DNA of 64,000 nt from Psychromarinibacter halotolerans (GTDB lineage: Bacteria; Pseudomonadota; Alphaproteobacteria; Rhodobacterales; Rhodobacteraceae). Where the stretch lies: NCBI RefSeq assembly GCF_029168315.1, contig NZ_JARGYD010000001.1, forward strand, positions 558,001-622,000, in the 5' to 3' direction. Below, piece after piece: positions 52,229-60,511 of the stretch. Each line of letters opens with the position of its first letter. The stretch's first letter is position 1. The notes beneath the pieces are model-generated. The model was not told the DNA's origin. It saw only the letters and a list, made by a program, of their open reading frames with translations, and made no database searches. The position numbers were made by a program, and so were the translations under genes.

Positions 52229-53089
52229 ATGATCTACGAGAACGCGCAGCAGTGGCAGACAGCCGACCACCGGCGGGTGTTGCTGTTCGGGATGTCGGGC
52301 CTTGGCAAGACCCATGTCTCGAACTTCCTTCGGGATGCCGGCGGGTGGTTCCACTATTCGATCGATTACCGCATCGGCACCCGCTACATGGGCGAACACA
52401 TCGCGGACAACGCCAAGCGGCACGCGATGCAGGTTCCGTTCCTGCGCGACCTGCTGATGACCGACTCGATCTACATCGGGTCCAACATCACCTTCAACAA
52501 CCTCGCGCCCCTGTCCGCCTATCTTGGCAAGCCCGGCGACCCCGCCAAGGGCGGCCTGCCCTTCGACGAGTACATGATCCGGCAGGAACAGCACCGCGTG
52601 GCCGAGATCGGCGCCCTGCTGGACACCCCGCGGTTCATCGACCGTTCGATCGACATCTACGGGTATCCGCATTTCGTCTGCGACAGCGGCGGCTCGATCT
52701 GCGAGGTGGTCGACCCGTGGGATCCGGACGACGAGATCATGAACACGCTGGCGTCGGAAACGCTGATGGTCTGGATCAAGGGCACCGAGGCGCACACCGC
52801 CGAACTGGTGCGCCGCTTCGACCGCGCGCCCAAGCCGATGTATTATCAGGCCGAATTCCTGCACGACGCGTGGGAAGAATACGGCCGCGAAACCGGCCTG
52901 CCCGAAGACGCGGTCGACCCCGACGCCTTCGTGCGCTGGACCTATGCCCGCGCGCTGGCGCACCGCCAGCCCCGCTACGAGGCGATGGCCCAGAACTGGG
53001 GCGTGACCGTCACCGCCGAGGACGTGGCCAATGTGCGCGATGCGGACGGGTTTGTCGCACTTATCGGCCGTGCCCTTGAGACCCGATGA
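52229..53089 (+). CDS. P-loop ATPase of unknown function
   Basis: A 286-residue protein with Walker A LLFGMSGLGKTHVSNFLRD near residue 18 and a distinctive HYSIDYRIGTRYMGEHIADNAKRHAM block after it. A likely acidic motif stands in FVCDSGGSICEVVDP. The nucleotide-kinase-like N-terminus is followed by a helical C-terminal part. Homologues are annotated simply as ATPases. ATG 52229 is preceded by GGAAAGGG. Divergent from purM, so a link with purine metabolism is only positional. Confidence 0.75.
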   Translation: MIYENAQQWQTADHRRVLLFGMSGLGKTHVSNFLRDAGGWFHYSIDYRIGTRYMGEHIADNAKRHAMQVPFLRDLLMTDSIYIGSNITFNNLAPLSAYLGKPGDPAKGGLPFDEYMIRQEQHRVAEIGALLDTPRFIDRSIDIYGYPHFVCDSGGSICEVVDPWDPDDEIMNTLASETLMVWIKGTEAHTAELVRRFDRAPKPMYYQAEFLHDAWEEYGRETGLPEDAVDPDAFVRWTYARALAHRQPRYEAMAQNWGVTVTAEDVANVRDADGFVALIGRALETR

Positions 53090-53102
53090 CGATGCATATA
53101 TC
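53076..53102 (+). promoter_or_regulatory. Possible metA promoter
   Basis: TTGAGA (53076-53081) and TATATC (53097-53102) are 15 bases apart, overlapping the 3-prime end of the ATPase gene. Small hairpins (TGTGCG/CGCACA and GCTT/AAGC) lie between this and the metA ATG. I could not match them to the SAM-II or SAM/SAH riboswitch consensus. Confidence 0.35.
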
Positions 53103-53153
53103 TGTGCGGTCTTTCGCACACGCTTCTTTCACAAGCAAAACCAGGTAGCCTAA

Positions 53154-54074
53154 ATGCCCATCACCCTGCCGTCAGACCTGCCCGCCTACGAGGTTCTGAA
53201 CCGCGAGGGCGTCATGGTCATGTCGGACATCGCGGCCGCCAAGCAGGACATCCGCCCGCTGCGCATCGGTCTGCTGAACCTGATGCCCAAGAAAATCCAG
53301 ACCGAGATCCAGTTCTCGCGCCTGATCGGATCGACCCCGTTGCAGATCGACCTGCAACTGATCCGCATGACCGAGCACCAGACGCGCACCACCGCCGCCG
53401 AGCACATGGAGACCTTCTATCGCCCCTTCCAAGAGGTGAAGGAGGAAAAGTTCGACGGCCTGATCATCACCGGCGCCCCGATCGAGCACCTGCCGTTCGA
53501 GGACGTCACCTATTGGGACGAACTGACCGAGGTGATGGACTGGACCCAGACCAACGTGCATTCCACCTTCGGCGTCTGCTGGGGCGGCATGGCGCTGCTG
53601 TGGCACTTCTGGCAGGTCCGCAAGTACATGCTGGACCAGAAGGCGTTCGGCTGCTTCCTGCACCGCAACATCACGCCCGCCTCGCCCTATCTGCGCGGTT
53701 TCTCCGACGCGTTCCTTGTGCCGGTCAGCCGCTGGACCGAGATCCGTCAGGACGAGATCGACGCGCATCCCGACCTTGTGACCCTGCTGGGTTCGGACCA
53801 GACCGGCCCCTGCCTGATCCAGGACCAGAAGCATCGCGGGCTCTATATCTTCAACCACCTCGAATACGACAGTGGCACCCTGAAGGAAGAATACGACCGC
53901 GACGTCGCCTCGGGCGGCGAGATCCTGATGCCCGAGAACTACTTCCCGGACAACGATCCCAGCCAGAAGCCGACGAACCGCTGGCGCAGCCACGCCCACC
54001 TTCTGTACGGCAACTGGATCAACGAAATCTACCAGACCACGCCGTTCGACAGTGCGCAGATTGGCAGCCGCTAG
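53154..54074 (+). CDS. metA: Homoserine O-acyltransferase, MetA family; probably acetyl-CoA specific
   Basis: A 306-residue MetA-fold acyltransferase that activates homoserine for methionine synthesis. The nucleophile is Cys in FGVCWGGMALLWHFW near residue 142; the His and Glu of the triad are in YIFNHLEYDS near 235-237. The acyl-CoA selectivity position is Glu111 (TGAPIEHLPFEDVTYW), as in the acetyl-transferring Bacillus cereus enzyme, where E. coli has Gly. The default name homoserine O-succinyltransferase may therefore be wrong. ATG 53154 is preceded by AGGTAG. A hydrolase gene overlaps its end by 23 bases. Confidence 0.93.
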   Translation: MPITLPSDLPAYEVLNREGVMVMSDIAAAKQDIRPLRIGLLNLMPKKIQTEIQFSRLIGSTPLQIDLQLIRMTEHQTRTTAAEHMETFYRPFQEVKEEKFDGLIITGAPIEHLPFEDVTYWDELTEVMDWTQTNVHSTFGVCWGGMALLWHFWQVRKYMLDQKAFGCFLHRNITPASPYLRGFSDAFLVPVSRWTEIRQDEIDAHPDLVTLLGSDQTGPCLIQDQKHRGLYIFNHLEYDSGTLKEEYDRDVASGGEILMPENYFPDNDPSQKPTNRWRSHAHLLYGNWINEIYQTTPFDSAQIGSR

Positions 54075-55050
54075 TCTTGCGCTGATCGCGGCGCTGGGTC
54101 TGGCCGCCTGCGCCGGGATCGACCGGCGTGCGGCCCGGAACGAGGCGCAGGCCGAACGCACCTATCCGCCGGAAGGCCAGTTCGTCGAGGTCGCGGGCCG
54201 CCGCGTGCATGTCGTGGTCGACGGTCTACCCAAGGGCGCCGGACCGGATCTGGTGCTGATCCACGGCGCCAGCGGCAACACGCGCGATTTCACCTTCCGC
54301 TTCGTGGACGCCGTCAAGGACCGCTACCGCGTGCTGGTCTTCGACCGCCCCGGACTGGGCTATACCGACCGCGTGTCCGACCGCTATGGCGGTCCGGCCA
54401 ACACCCGCTCGGAAAGTCCGGCGGAACAGGCGCGCCTTCTACAGGCGGCGGCACAGCAACTGGGGGCCGAGCGGCCGATCGTGCTGGGCCAGTCCTACGG
54501 TGGCGCGGTCGCGCTGGCGTGGGCGTTGGAACGGCCCGACAACGTCGCCGGTCTGGTGATCGTTTCGGGTGCCTCGCAACCGTGGCCCGGCCAGTTGGCG
54601 CCGCAGTATCCGATCGTCGCCTCGTCGGTCGGCGGCACCTCGATCCCGCCGCTGCTGGCCGCCTTCCTGCCCGGCGACCGCGCAAGCCTGACCCTTGGCG
54701 CGATCTTCGCGCCGCAGTCGCCGCCGGACGGCTATTCCGACCACATCGGCATCGGACTTGCCCTGCGACGCGAGACGCTGCGCGCGAATGTCCGCCAGAT
54801 CAACAGCTTGAAGCCGCATCTTGATGCGATGTCTGAACGCTACGACAGCATCGAGCTTCCGGTCGAGATCATCCACGGCACCGCCGACAGCATCGTACCG
54901 ATCGACGTCCACTCTGACGTGCTGGTCGACCAGCTGGCCGACGCACGCCTGACCCGCCTGCCCGGCATCGGCCACATGCCGCACCACGTCGCGCAGGACG
55001 CGGTGATCGCGGTGCTCGACCGTCTGACACGGCGCGCCGGATTGCGTTGA
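54052..55050 (+). CDS. Alpha/beta-hydrolase lipoprotein
   Basis: A 332-residue exported alpha/beta hydrolase. The signal MRRLAAASLALIAALGLAACAG has a lipobox (LAAC). The oxyanion HG is LVLIHGASGNTRDF, the nucleophile elbow GQSYGGA near residue 148, the acid in HGTADSIVPIDV and the catalytic His in GIGHMPHHV. The start is GTG 54052, inside the 3-prime end of metA; this start is needed to keep the signal peptide. The substrate is unknown. Confidence 0.85.
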   Translation: MRRLAAASLALIAALGLAACAGIDRRAARNEAQAERTYPPEGQFVEVAGRRVHVVVDGLPKGAGPDLVLIHGASGNTRDFTFRFVDAVKDRYRVLVFDRPGLGYTDRVSDRYGGPANTRSESPAEQARLLQAAAQQLGAERPIVLGQSYGGAVALAWALERPDNVAGLVIVSGASQPWPGQLAPQYPIVASSVGGTSIPPLLAAFLPGDRASLTLGAIFAPQSPPDGYSDHIGIGLALRRETLRANVRQINSLKPHLDAMSERYDSIELPVEIIHGTADSIVPIDVHSDVLVDQLADARLTRLPGIGHMPHHVAQDAVIAVLDRLTRRAGLR

Positions 55051-55096
55051 CGCCACTAATCGCGATACTGCGGTCGCAGATGTGAAAGAGGTCAAC

Positions 55097-55966
55097 ATGT
55101 CCCTTCCCTACGATGGCGCGATCAGCCGCTACTTCGAGAAAGAGGCACCCAAGCCCGTCCGCGACGCGATCCTGTCGCACGAGGGGAAGATCGTGCTGGA
55201 CGACGACTATCCCTACGCTGACCGGATGGACAAGAAGGACTACGAGGACACGCTGGACGCCCTGCAACTGGAACTCGCCCGGTTTCAGGCGGACGTGAAA
55301 GCGACCGGCAAGCGCGTCGTCGTGGTGTTCGAAGGCCGCGACGCCGCCGGCAAGGGCGGTGCGATCAAGCGGTTCCGGGAAAACCTCAACCCCCGCGTGG
55401 CGCGGGTGGTGGCCTTGCCGAAGCCCACAGACCGCGAGCGCGGCCAATGGTATTTCCAGCGTTATGTCGAACAGCTTCCCACCGATGGCGAGATCGTTCT
55501 GTTCGACCGGTCGTGGTACAACCGGGGTGTCGTCGAGAAGGTCTTCGGCTTCTGCACCGACCCCGAGCGCGAACGCTTCTTCCAGCAACTGCCCGCCTTC
55601 GAGGCGATGCTGCAGCAGGAAGGCATCCACCTCGTCAAGCTGTGGCTGAACGTCGGCCGCGCGGAACAACTGCGCCGCTTCCTCGACCGGGAAAAAGACC
55701 CGCTGAAACAGTGGAAGCTGTCGACCATCGACGTCGAGGGTCTGGCGCTGTGGGACGACTACACCGCCGCCATCGGCGAGACGCTGAAACGCAGCCACAC
55801 CATTCAGGGCCCGTGGACCGTGATCCGCGCCGACGACAAGCGCCGCGCCCGCATCGCCGCGATCCGCGCCGTGCTGTCGCAGATGATGTACGAGGGCAAG
55901 ACCGACAAGGTCGCCTGCGACCCCGACCCGAAGATCTGCGGGGGTCCCGAACTCTGGAATGGCTAA
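55097..55966 (+). CDS. ppk2: Polyphosphate kinase 2
   Basis: A 289-residue PPK2. Walker A is VVFEGRDAAGKGGAIKRF, followed by NLNPRVARVVALPKPTDRERGQWYFQRYVEQLPTDGEIVLFDRSWYNR with the Walker B-like DRSWYNR, and the LID region with EKDPLKQWKLSTIDVEGLALWDDY. The one-domain form corresponds to class I, which usually phosphorylates NDPs from polyphosphate. ATG 55097 follows AGAGG. It overlaps the next TetR gene by eight bases. Confidence 0.94.
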   Translation: MSLPYDGAISRYFEKEAPKPVRDAILSHEGKIVLDDDYPYADRMDKKDYEDTLDALQLELARFQADVKATGKRVVVVFEGRDAAGKGGAIKRFRENLNPRVARVVALPKPTDRERGQWYFQRYVEQLPTDGEIVLFDRSWYNRGVVEKVFGFCTDPERERFFQQLPAFEAMLQQEGIHLVKLWLNVGRAEQLRRFLDREKDPLKQWKLSTIDVEGLALWDDYTAAIGETLKRSHTIQGPWTVIRADDKRRARIAAIRAVLSQMMYEGKTDKVACDPDPKICGGPELWNG

Positions 55967-56576
55967 GCGCGGCTATCACCACGGCGATCTGCGGCGCGCC
56001 TTGCTGGACGCGGCGCTGAAGCTGATCGAGGAAAAGGGTCCCAGCGGGTTCACCCTGTCCGAGGCCGCGAAGCAGGCCGGTGTGACCCCGGCTGCTGTTT
56101 ACCGCCATTTCGAGGGGCGCGAGGACCTGATCGCCGAGGCCGCGCTGCAGGGGTTCGAGATCTTCTCGGACCTGATGGACTATGCGTTCGAATCCGGTCA
56201 GCCCTCGGCGCTGGCCTCGTTCGAGGCGACGGGCCGCGCCTATCTCGCCTTTGCAAAGAAATACCCGGGCCACTACATCGCGATGTTCGAAAGCGGCATC
56301 TCGATCAACCGCAGCCCGGAACTGGCCCACGCCGCCAGCCGCGCGAACACGGTGCTGGAACGGGCGGCGGCGGTGCTGTCCGAACACATCCCCCCGGACC
56401 GTCGGCCTCCGGCGGCGATGTTCTCGGCCCACATCTGGGCGATGAGCCACGGCGTGGTGGAACTTTACGCCCGTGGCGCCGCCGGGCGCCGGTCCCCCTT
56501 CCCGCCCGAGGAACTGCTGGAGGCCGGAATCGGCATCTATCTGCGCGGCCTCGGACTGGTCCCGCCAGACGGCTGA
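55959..56576 (+). CDS. TetR/AcrR family transcriptional regulator
   Basis: A 205-residue repressor-type protein. KRGYHHGDLRRALLDAALKLIEEKGPSGFTLSEAAKQAGVTPAAVYRHFEGREDLIAE forms the helix-turn-helix domain, and the C-terminal domain belongs to the WHG type (FAKKYPGHYIAMFESG). The 8-base overlap with ppk2 implies co-expression; regulation of ppk2 is inference. Confidence 0.9.
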   Translation: MAKRGYHHGDLRRALLDAALKLIEEKGPSGFTLSEAAKQAGVTPAAVYRHFEGREDLIAEAALQGFEIFSDLMDYAFESGQPSALASFEATGRAYLAFAKKYPGHYIAMFESGISINRSPELAHAASRANTVLERAAAVLSEHIPPDRRPPAAMFSAHIWAMSHGVVELYARGAAGRRSPFPPEELLEAGIGIYLRGLGLVPPDG

Positions 56577-56725
56577 AGGTCGCCCCCAGACCACCCGAAT
56601 CCGGGGTCCGCGGCGTGGGTGTGTTAGGTCTTGAGCGATGTATTGAACTTGTGTGCATTTCGGCCATTGACCTTCCCTGACGCGCACGTCACCCTCTTGT
56701 GATCCGTTGGAGGAGGACGGAGGCA

Positions 56726-57187
56726 ATGCCCGAGGCGCCTGTGCTTGAGTTCGCCTGCACCTTGCAGGTCGAACTCGCACCGATCCGCGAAATGGGGTCG
56801 GGGCGCTTCGGGCAGCGCCGCATCATTCCGATCATCGGCGGCACCGTGACCGGACCGCGCTTGAACGGCACCATCCTCAACCTTGGCGCCGATTGGCAGA
56901 CCATTCAGGCCGACGGCGCCGCCCATCTCGATACCCGCTACGCGTTCGAAACCGACGACGGCGCGCTGATCGAGATCATCAACACCGGCACCCGCCACGG
57001 GCCCCCCGACGTGATCGCGAAACTCGGTCGCGGCGAAGAGGTCGATCCCGCCCGTTACTACATGCGCACGGTCGCCCGGTTGGAAACCGGCGACCCGCGC
57101 TATGCCTGGGTCAACAACACGCTGTTCGTGGGCACCGGCAGACGCCTGCCCGACGCGGTGCGCGTGGACCTGTTCGCCGTCGCCTGA
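56726..57187 (+). CDS. DUF3237 domain-containing protein
   Basis: A 153-residue small beta-barrel protein. The DUF3237 blocks are MGSGRFGQRRIIPIIGGTVTGPRLNGTILNLGADWQTIQADG, DTRYAFETDDGALIEIINTG, and YYMRTVARLETGDPRYAWVNNTLFVGTGRR. ATG 56726 has a GGAGG-rich leader. The family's biological role is unknown, perhaps binding small aromatic compounds. Confidence 0.85.
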   Translation: MPEAPVLEFACTLQVELAPIREMGSGRFGQRRIIPIIGGTVTGPRLNGTILNLGADWQTIQADGAAHLDTRYAFETDDGALIEIINTGTRHGPPDVIAKLGRGEEVDPARYYMRTVARLETGDPRYAWVNNTLFVGTGRRLPDAVRVDLFAVA

Positions 57188-57216
57188 TGCACGGCGCCCT
57201 GCCCTTCTTCTGTCTG

Positions 57217-57262
57217 AAAATATCCTGGGGGGAGCGCCGCAGGCGCGGGGGGCAAAGCCCCC
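57217..57262 (+). repeat. Modular hairpin repeat, copy A
   Basis: AAAATATCC, GGGGGGAG, hairpin GCGCC-gca-GGCGC (57234-57246) and hairpin GGGGGC-aaa-GCCCCC (57248-57262). The same three-part plan recurs at 63035-63083. It is likely a REP-like dispersed element, here between DUF3237 and rpsI. Confidence 0.6.
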
Positions 57263-57287
57263 GTTTCGCCGCGCCTTCGGGCGCCGC

Positions 57288-57322
57288 TCAAAGCAAAAGG
57301 GCCGCCCAACAGGACGGCCCTT
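57288..57322 (-). terminator. Terminator of rplM-rpsI
   Basis: AAGGGCCGCC (57297-57306) pairs with GGACGGCCCTT (57312-57322). On the minus strand the stem is followed by TTTTGCTTT, about 22 bases past the rpsI stop. Confidence 0.85.
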
Positions 57323-57343
57323 CGCGAAAGTCTGGCGAAACGA

Positions 57344-57838
57344 TTAACGCTTCGAGAACTGGAAGCTGCGGCGGGCTTTCGCGCGGCCGTATTTCTTCCG
57401 TTCCACGACGCGGCTGTCGCGGGTCAGGAAGCCCGCGGCTTTCAGCGCCGGGCGCAGGGTGGGATCGTACAGCTGCAGCGCCTTCGAGATGCCGTGCTTG
57501 ACCGCACCGGCCTGACCCGAAAGACCACCGCCCTTGACGGTCGCCTGCACGTCGAACTGGCCTTCGACGCCCGCAACGGTGAACGGCTGCTTCAGGATCA
57601 TCTGAAGCACCGGACGCGCGAAGTAGACGTTGATCTCTTTGCCGTTGACGGTGACCTTGCCGGAGCCCGGCTTGATCCAGACACGGGCAACCGCGTCCTT
57701 CCGCTTGCCGGTGGCATAGGAGCGGCCCAGTTCGTCACGGACGGGGTCGCGGTTGATCAGCTCTTCGGTCTCGACGGCGGGCGCGGTGCCTTCGGCAACC
57801 TGGCCCAGCTCTTCCAGCGAGTTGACTTGCTCGGCCAT
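57344..57838 (-). CDS. rpsI: 30S ribosomal protein S9
   Basis: A 164-residue S9. The core ATGKRKDAVARVWIKPGSGKVTVNGKEI and the C-terminal RKKYGRAKARRSFQFSKR are typical; the basic tail reaches the P-site tRNA. An acidic N-terminal extension of about 35 residues is normal in alphaproteobacteria. Its ATG overlaps the rplM stop by one base (TAATG). Confidence 0.97.
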   Translation of the reverse strand: MAEQVNSLEELGQVAEGTAPAVETEELINRDPVRDELGRSYATGKRKDAVARVWIKPGSGKVTVNGKEINVYFARPVLQMILKQPFTVAGVEGQFDVQATVKGGGLSGQAGAVKHGISKALQLYDPTLRPALKAAGFLTRDSRVVERKKYGRAKARRSFQFSKR

Positions 57839-58302
57839 TACGCGGTCCTCGTGTTCTTCTTGTTCATCGACTTGACGTCCAGAACCTCGGGGTTCTGTGC
57901 CTCGTGCGGATGCTCGGCACCGGCGTAGACACGCAGGTTGGTCATCTGCTGGCGCGACAGGCGGTTGCCCGGCAGCATGCGCTTGACCGCTGCGGTCACG
58001 ACACGCTCGGGGTGCGCACCTTCAAGGATTTCCTCGGCGGTGCGGGACTTGATGCCGCCCGGGTGGCCGGTGTGACGGTAGTACGTCTTCTCGGCGCGCT
58101 TCTTCCCGGTCATCTGCACCTTGTCGGCGTTGATGATGATCACGTTGTCGCCCATGTCCATGGACGGGGTGAAAGTCGCCTTGTGCTTGCCACGCAGGCG
58201 CATCGCCACGATCGACGCAAGACGGCCCAGAACGATGCCTTCGGCGTCGATCAGGATCCATTTCTTGTCGATATCCGCAGGCGTCGCGGTATAGGTCTTC
58301 AT
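57838..58302 (-). CDS. rplM: 50S ribosomal protein L13
   Basis: A 154-residue L13 with KKWILIDAEGIVLGRLASIVAMRLRGKHKATFTPSMDMGDNVIIINADKVQMTGKK and the signature HTGHPGGIKSRTAEEIL...AVKRMLPGNRLSRQQMTNLRVYAG. It forms the usual rplM-rpsI pair. The leader is about 150 bases to the next gene. Confidence 0.97.
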   Translation of the reverse strand: MKTYTATPADIDKKWILIDAEGIVLGRLASIVAMRLRGKHKATFTPSMDMGDNVIIINADKVQMTGKKRAEKTYYRHTGHPGGIKSRTAEEILEGAHPERVVTAAVKRMLPGNRLSRQQMTNLRVYAGAEHPHEAQNPEVLDVKSMNKKNTRTA

Positions 58303-58459
58303 ATCGGAACCTCGGTTTCGGATGTGGAACGGGTCTGGACCCGCCCCGGAATTCGGATTGCGCGGTTATACACGCCCCGAAATCCCAGTCAACGGCAGTT
58401 CGTTCGATAAAAACACGTAAAAACAATAGCTTGCAATTACGGTATTATTATACCCCACA

Positions 58460-59830
58460 TTAGACGCTGATCTGCTCGGGCGGATTGTCCAGAAGCTCGC
58501 GCAGTTTCTGCATCGCCGCCTCGAACCGGGCCAGCCCATGGCGCGCGTTGATCGAGATCCGCACTGCATGGGGCGCCCGCCCGTCGCGCAGGACGAACTC
58601 GTCCGCCGCGCGGACCTGAACGCCCGCGGCTTCGGCCCGCTGGCAGAAAGCGCCGGCGCGCCAGCCGGACGGCAGGCCAAGGTACAGGAACGGCACGTCC
58701 TCGCGCCATGTCAGGTCGTGGCCGCCCAGCACGTTCACGGCGGCGCGGACATAGTCGTTCATCGTGCGCCGGGCGTCGTCCATCAGCCGGGCCAGCTTCG
58801 GCGCGCGCAGCAGTTCCACCGTCAGATCGGCCAGCGGCGCGGAGATGCCGAAGAACCCATGCTCTGCCGCGCGCCGCAGACCGGCACCCCGCCCCGCCGG
58901 GGCCACGGCAAAGCCGATGCGGAGCGCCGGGGTCAGGTGTTTGGACAGGGAACTGACATACCAGCCCTGTTCGGGCAGCAGCGCGCGATAGGGCCGCCCG
59001 ACCGGTGTGCCCAGACGATAGCAATCGTCCTCGACCAGTTGCAGCCCGGTGCGGCGCGCCACGTCGACGATCTCCATCCGGCGCCATTCCGGCGTGCACA
59101 GGGTCGTGGGGTTGTGCACTTCGGGCGAGGTGCACAGCAATTGCGCCCCATGCCGGCGCACCGCCTCTTCCAGCGCGCCGGGGATAAGGCCATGTTCGTC
59201 CATCGGCACCGCCACGGGGCGCGCGCGCAGCAGGTCGGCGGCCCGGCGGAACCCCGGATACAGCATCTCTTCCACAAGGATCACGGGATCGGACCCGCGC
59301 AGGATCGCCTGCATGGTCAGCAGGATCGCGTGCTGCCCGCCATGCGCCGGAACCACGTCCGCCGCGTCCAGCGGTCCAAGATGGGCCGAGGCCAGCCACC
59401 GGATCGCCGCATCGCGCAGCGGCGTGGCGACACGGCTGGGATAGTCCAGCATGTCCGACACGCCGCCCTGCTGGCCGACCTTGACCATCAGTTCCCGGAT
59501 CAGCGCCACCTGCCCCACGTCGGGAAGGCTGGGGCCGTACAGGCGCATCGGCCCGTCCGGTATCGTCTCGGCCGCCTGCGCGCGCTGTTCGGCCACGAAG
59601 GTGCCGCGCCCCACGGCAGCTAGCAGCAGCCCCTCGTCCGTCAGTTCGGTATAGGCGCGGGCCACGGTGCCGGGGGTTATCCCCAGCGTCCACGCCAGCT
59701 CGCGCACCGGAGGCAGCTTTTCCCCCGTGGTCAAGGCACCGCTGCGCACCCCGTCCCGGATCGCCTCGGCGACGGCGGCGTATTTCGGGCCGGACCGCCC
59801 ATCCAGGCTCGGCTGCCAAATTGTATCCAT
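58460..59830 (-). CDS. MocR-type (GntR/aminotransferase) transcriptional regulator
   Basis: A 456-residue fusion. The N-terminal GntR winged helix reads YAAVAEAIRDGVRSGALTTGEKLPPVRELAWTLGITPGTVARAYTELTDEGLL. The C-terminal fold-I aminotransferase domain has the PLP lysine in VSSLSKHLTPALRIG near residue 298 and VEDDCYR and SPEVHNPTTLC. The divergent gene encodes a DUF1127 protein, and half-sites ATTGTA/TACAAT lie between them, one straddling its own start codon. PLP or a PLP-amine adduct is the likely effector. Confidence 0.92.
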   Translation of the reverse strand: MDTIWQPSLDGRSGPKYAAVAEAIRDGVRSGALTTGEKLPPVRELAWTLGITPGTVARAYTELTDEGLLLAAVGRGTFVAEQRAQAAETIPDGPMRLYGPSLPDVGQVALIRELMVKVGQQGGVSDMLDYPSRVATPLRDAAIRWLASAHLGPLDAADVVPAHGGQHAILLTMQAILRGSDPVILVEEMLYPGFRRAADLLRARPVAVPMDEHGLIPGALEEAVRRHGAQLLCTSPEVHNPTTLCTPEWRRMEIVDVARRTGLQLVEDDCYRLGTPVGRPYRALLPEQGWYVSSLSKHLTPALRIGFAVAPAGRGAGLRRAAEHGFFGISAPLADLTVELLRAPKLARLMDDARRTMNDYVRAAVNVLGGHDLTWREDVPFLYLGLPSGWRAGAFCQRAEAAGVQVRAADEFVLRDGRAPHAVRISINARHGLARFEAAMQKLRELLDNPPEQISV

Positions 59831-59911
59831 TACAATCTTTCCCTCGACTTGGTACATGCGCGATTGTACTGCTACATACGTGGCAACATCGCCTCATTGT
59901 GTCAATACAAT
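59820..59911. promoter_or_regulatory. Repeated ATTGTA/TACAAT operator sites between MocR and DUF1127 genes
   Basis: ATTGTA-TCCAT-TACAAT (59820-59836) covers the MocR start codon, ATTGTA recurs at 59863-59868, and ATTGTG-TCAA-TACAAT lies at 59896-59911 just before the DUF1127 ribosome-binding site. MocR dimers bind widely spaced half-sites, so this pattern fits autoregulation and control of the divergent gene. Confidence 0.65.
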
Positions 59912-59926
59912 TTGAAAGGACATCCC

Positions 59927-60151
59927 GTGACACAAGCACACCCGAACGACGCCCTCGGCTATCTCTCCCGCCGTCCCCTGCCGCCGATTTCCGCGGTTGC
60001 GCTGCGCTTCGTGGTGGTGCTGACCAAATGGGATGAGCGTCGCCGCACCCGACGCTCGCTTGGCACATTGGACCCGCACCTGCTGCAGGACATTGGCCTG
60101 ACCAAGGGCGAGGCGCGGCTCGAGGCCGAGCGCCCCTTCTGGAAAGACTGA
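59927..60151 (+). CDS. DUF1127 domain-containing protein
   Basis: A 74-residue basic protein with the DUF1127 C-terminal motif WDERRRTRRSLGTLDPHLLQDIGLTKGEARLEAERPFWKD (LxxLdxhlLrDIGltr pattern). GTG 59927 is placed six bases after AAAGGA. Small DUF1127 proteins bind RNA in other alphaproteobacteria and affect phosphate and carbon metabolism. Regulation by the divergent MocR protein is suggested by the operator-like repeats. Confidence 0.85.
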   Translation: MTQAHPNDALGYLSRRPLPPISAVALRFVVVLTKWDERRRTRRSLGTLDPHLLQDIGLTKGEARLEAERPFWKD

Positions 60152-60225
60152 CGCGGCTGGCGCGATGGCGCCAAAGTTACGGCGGCCGCCGGCTTTCTAC
60201 TCCCCTGTCTGGTGGCCCCATCCTG

Positions 60226-60253
60226 GGGGCGGGTCCCGTCCCGCCCCTTTTTT
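60226..60253 (+). terminator. Terminator of the DUF1127 gene
   Basis: GGGGCGGG (60226-60233) pairs with CCCGCCCC (60240-60247) across TCCCGT, followed by six T's. Confidence 0.9.
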
Positions 60254-60511
60254 GCTTGGCCAGATCCCCGCCCCAATGCCCCGGGTGCCGTGGTGTGGAA
60301 GGGCCGTCTTCGTTAGCGCCAACATCGATGACGCAGCGTCATTTACCACAGCTTCGAAAAGCCCGAAAAAAACGCTTGAACGACTCGGTTCCTGCCCTTA
60401 GATCGCCGCCACGAGCGAGGGACCGATCCCAACTTACGGGCAGCCAAGGCTGCCACGGGGGGGCGCTAAGGAACCTCTGGATTCAATCTACTGGCTAGAA
60501 GGGGACGTGTC
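60254..60511 (+). other. Leader region of speD
   Basis: Contains the promoter at 60376-60404 and a leader of about 105 bases. A hairpin GGCAGCC-AA-GGCTGCC (about 60440-60456) lies in the leader, followed by a G-run. No small open frame with a ribosome-binding site was found. Polyamine-responsive control is possible but unsupported. Confidence 0.5.
60376..60404 (+). promoter_or_regulatory. Sigma-70-type promoter for speD
   Basis: TTGAAC (60376-60381) and TAGATC (60399-60404) with an ideal 17-base spacer, about 105 bases before the speD ATG. Confidence 0.55.

Noticed and set aside
53090..53153. SAM-II or SAM/SAH riboswitch before metA
   Set aside because: Only about 60 bases with two small hairpins; the conserved cores of these riboswitches are not present.
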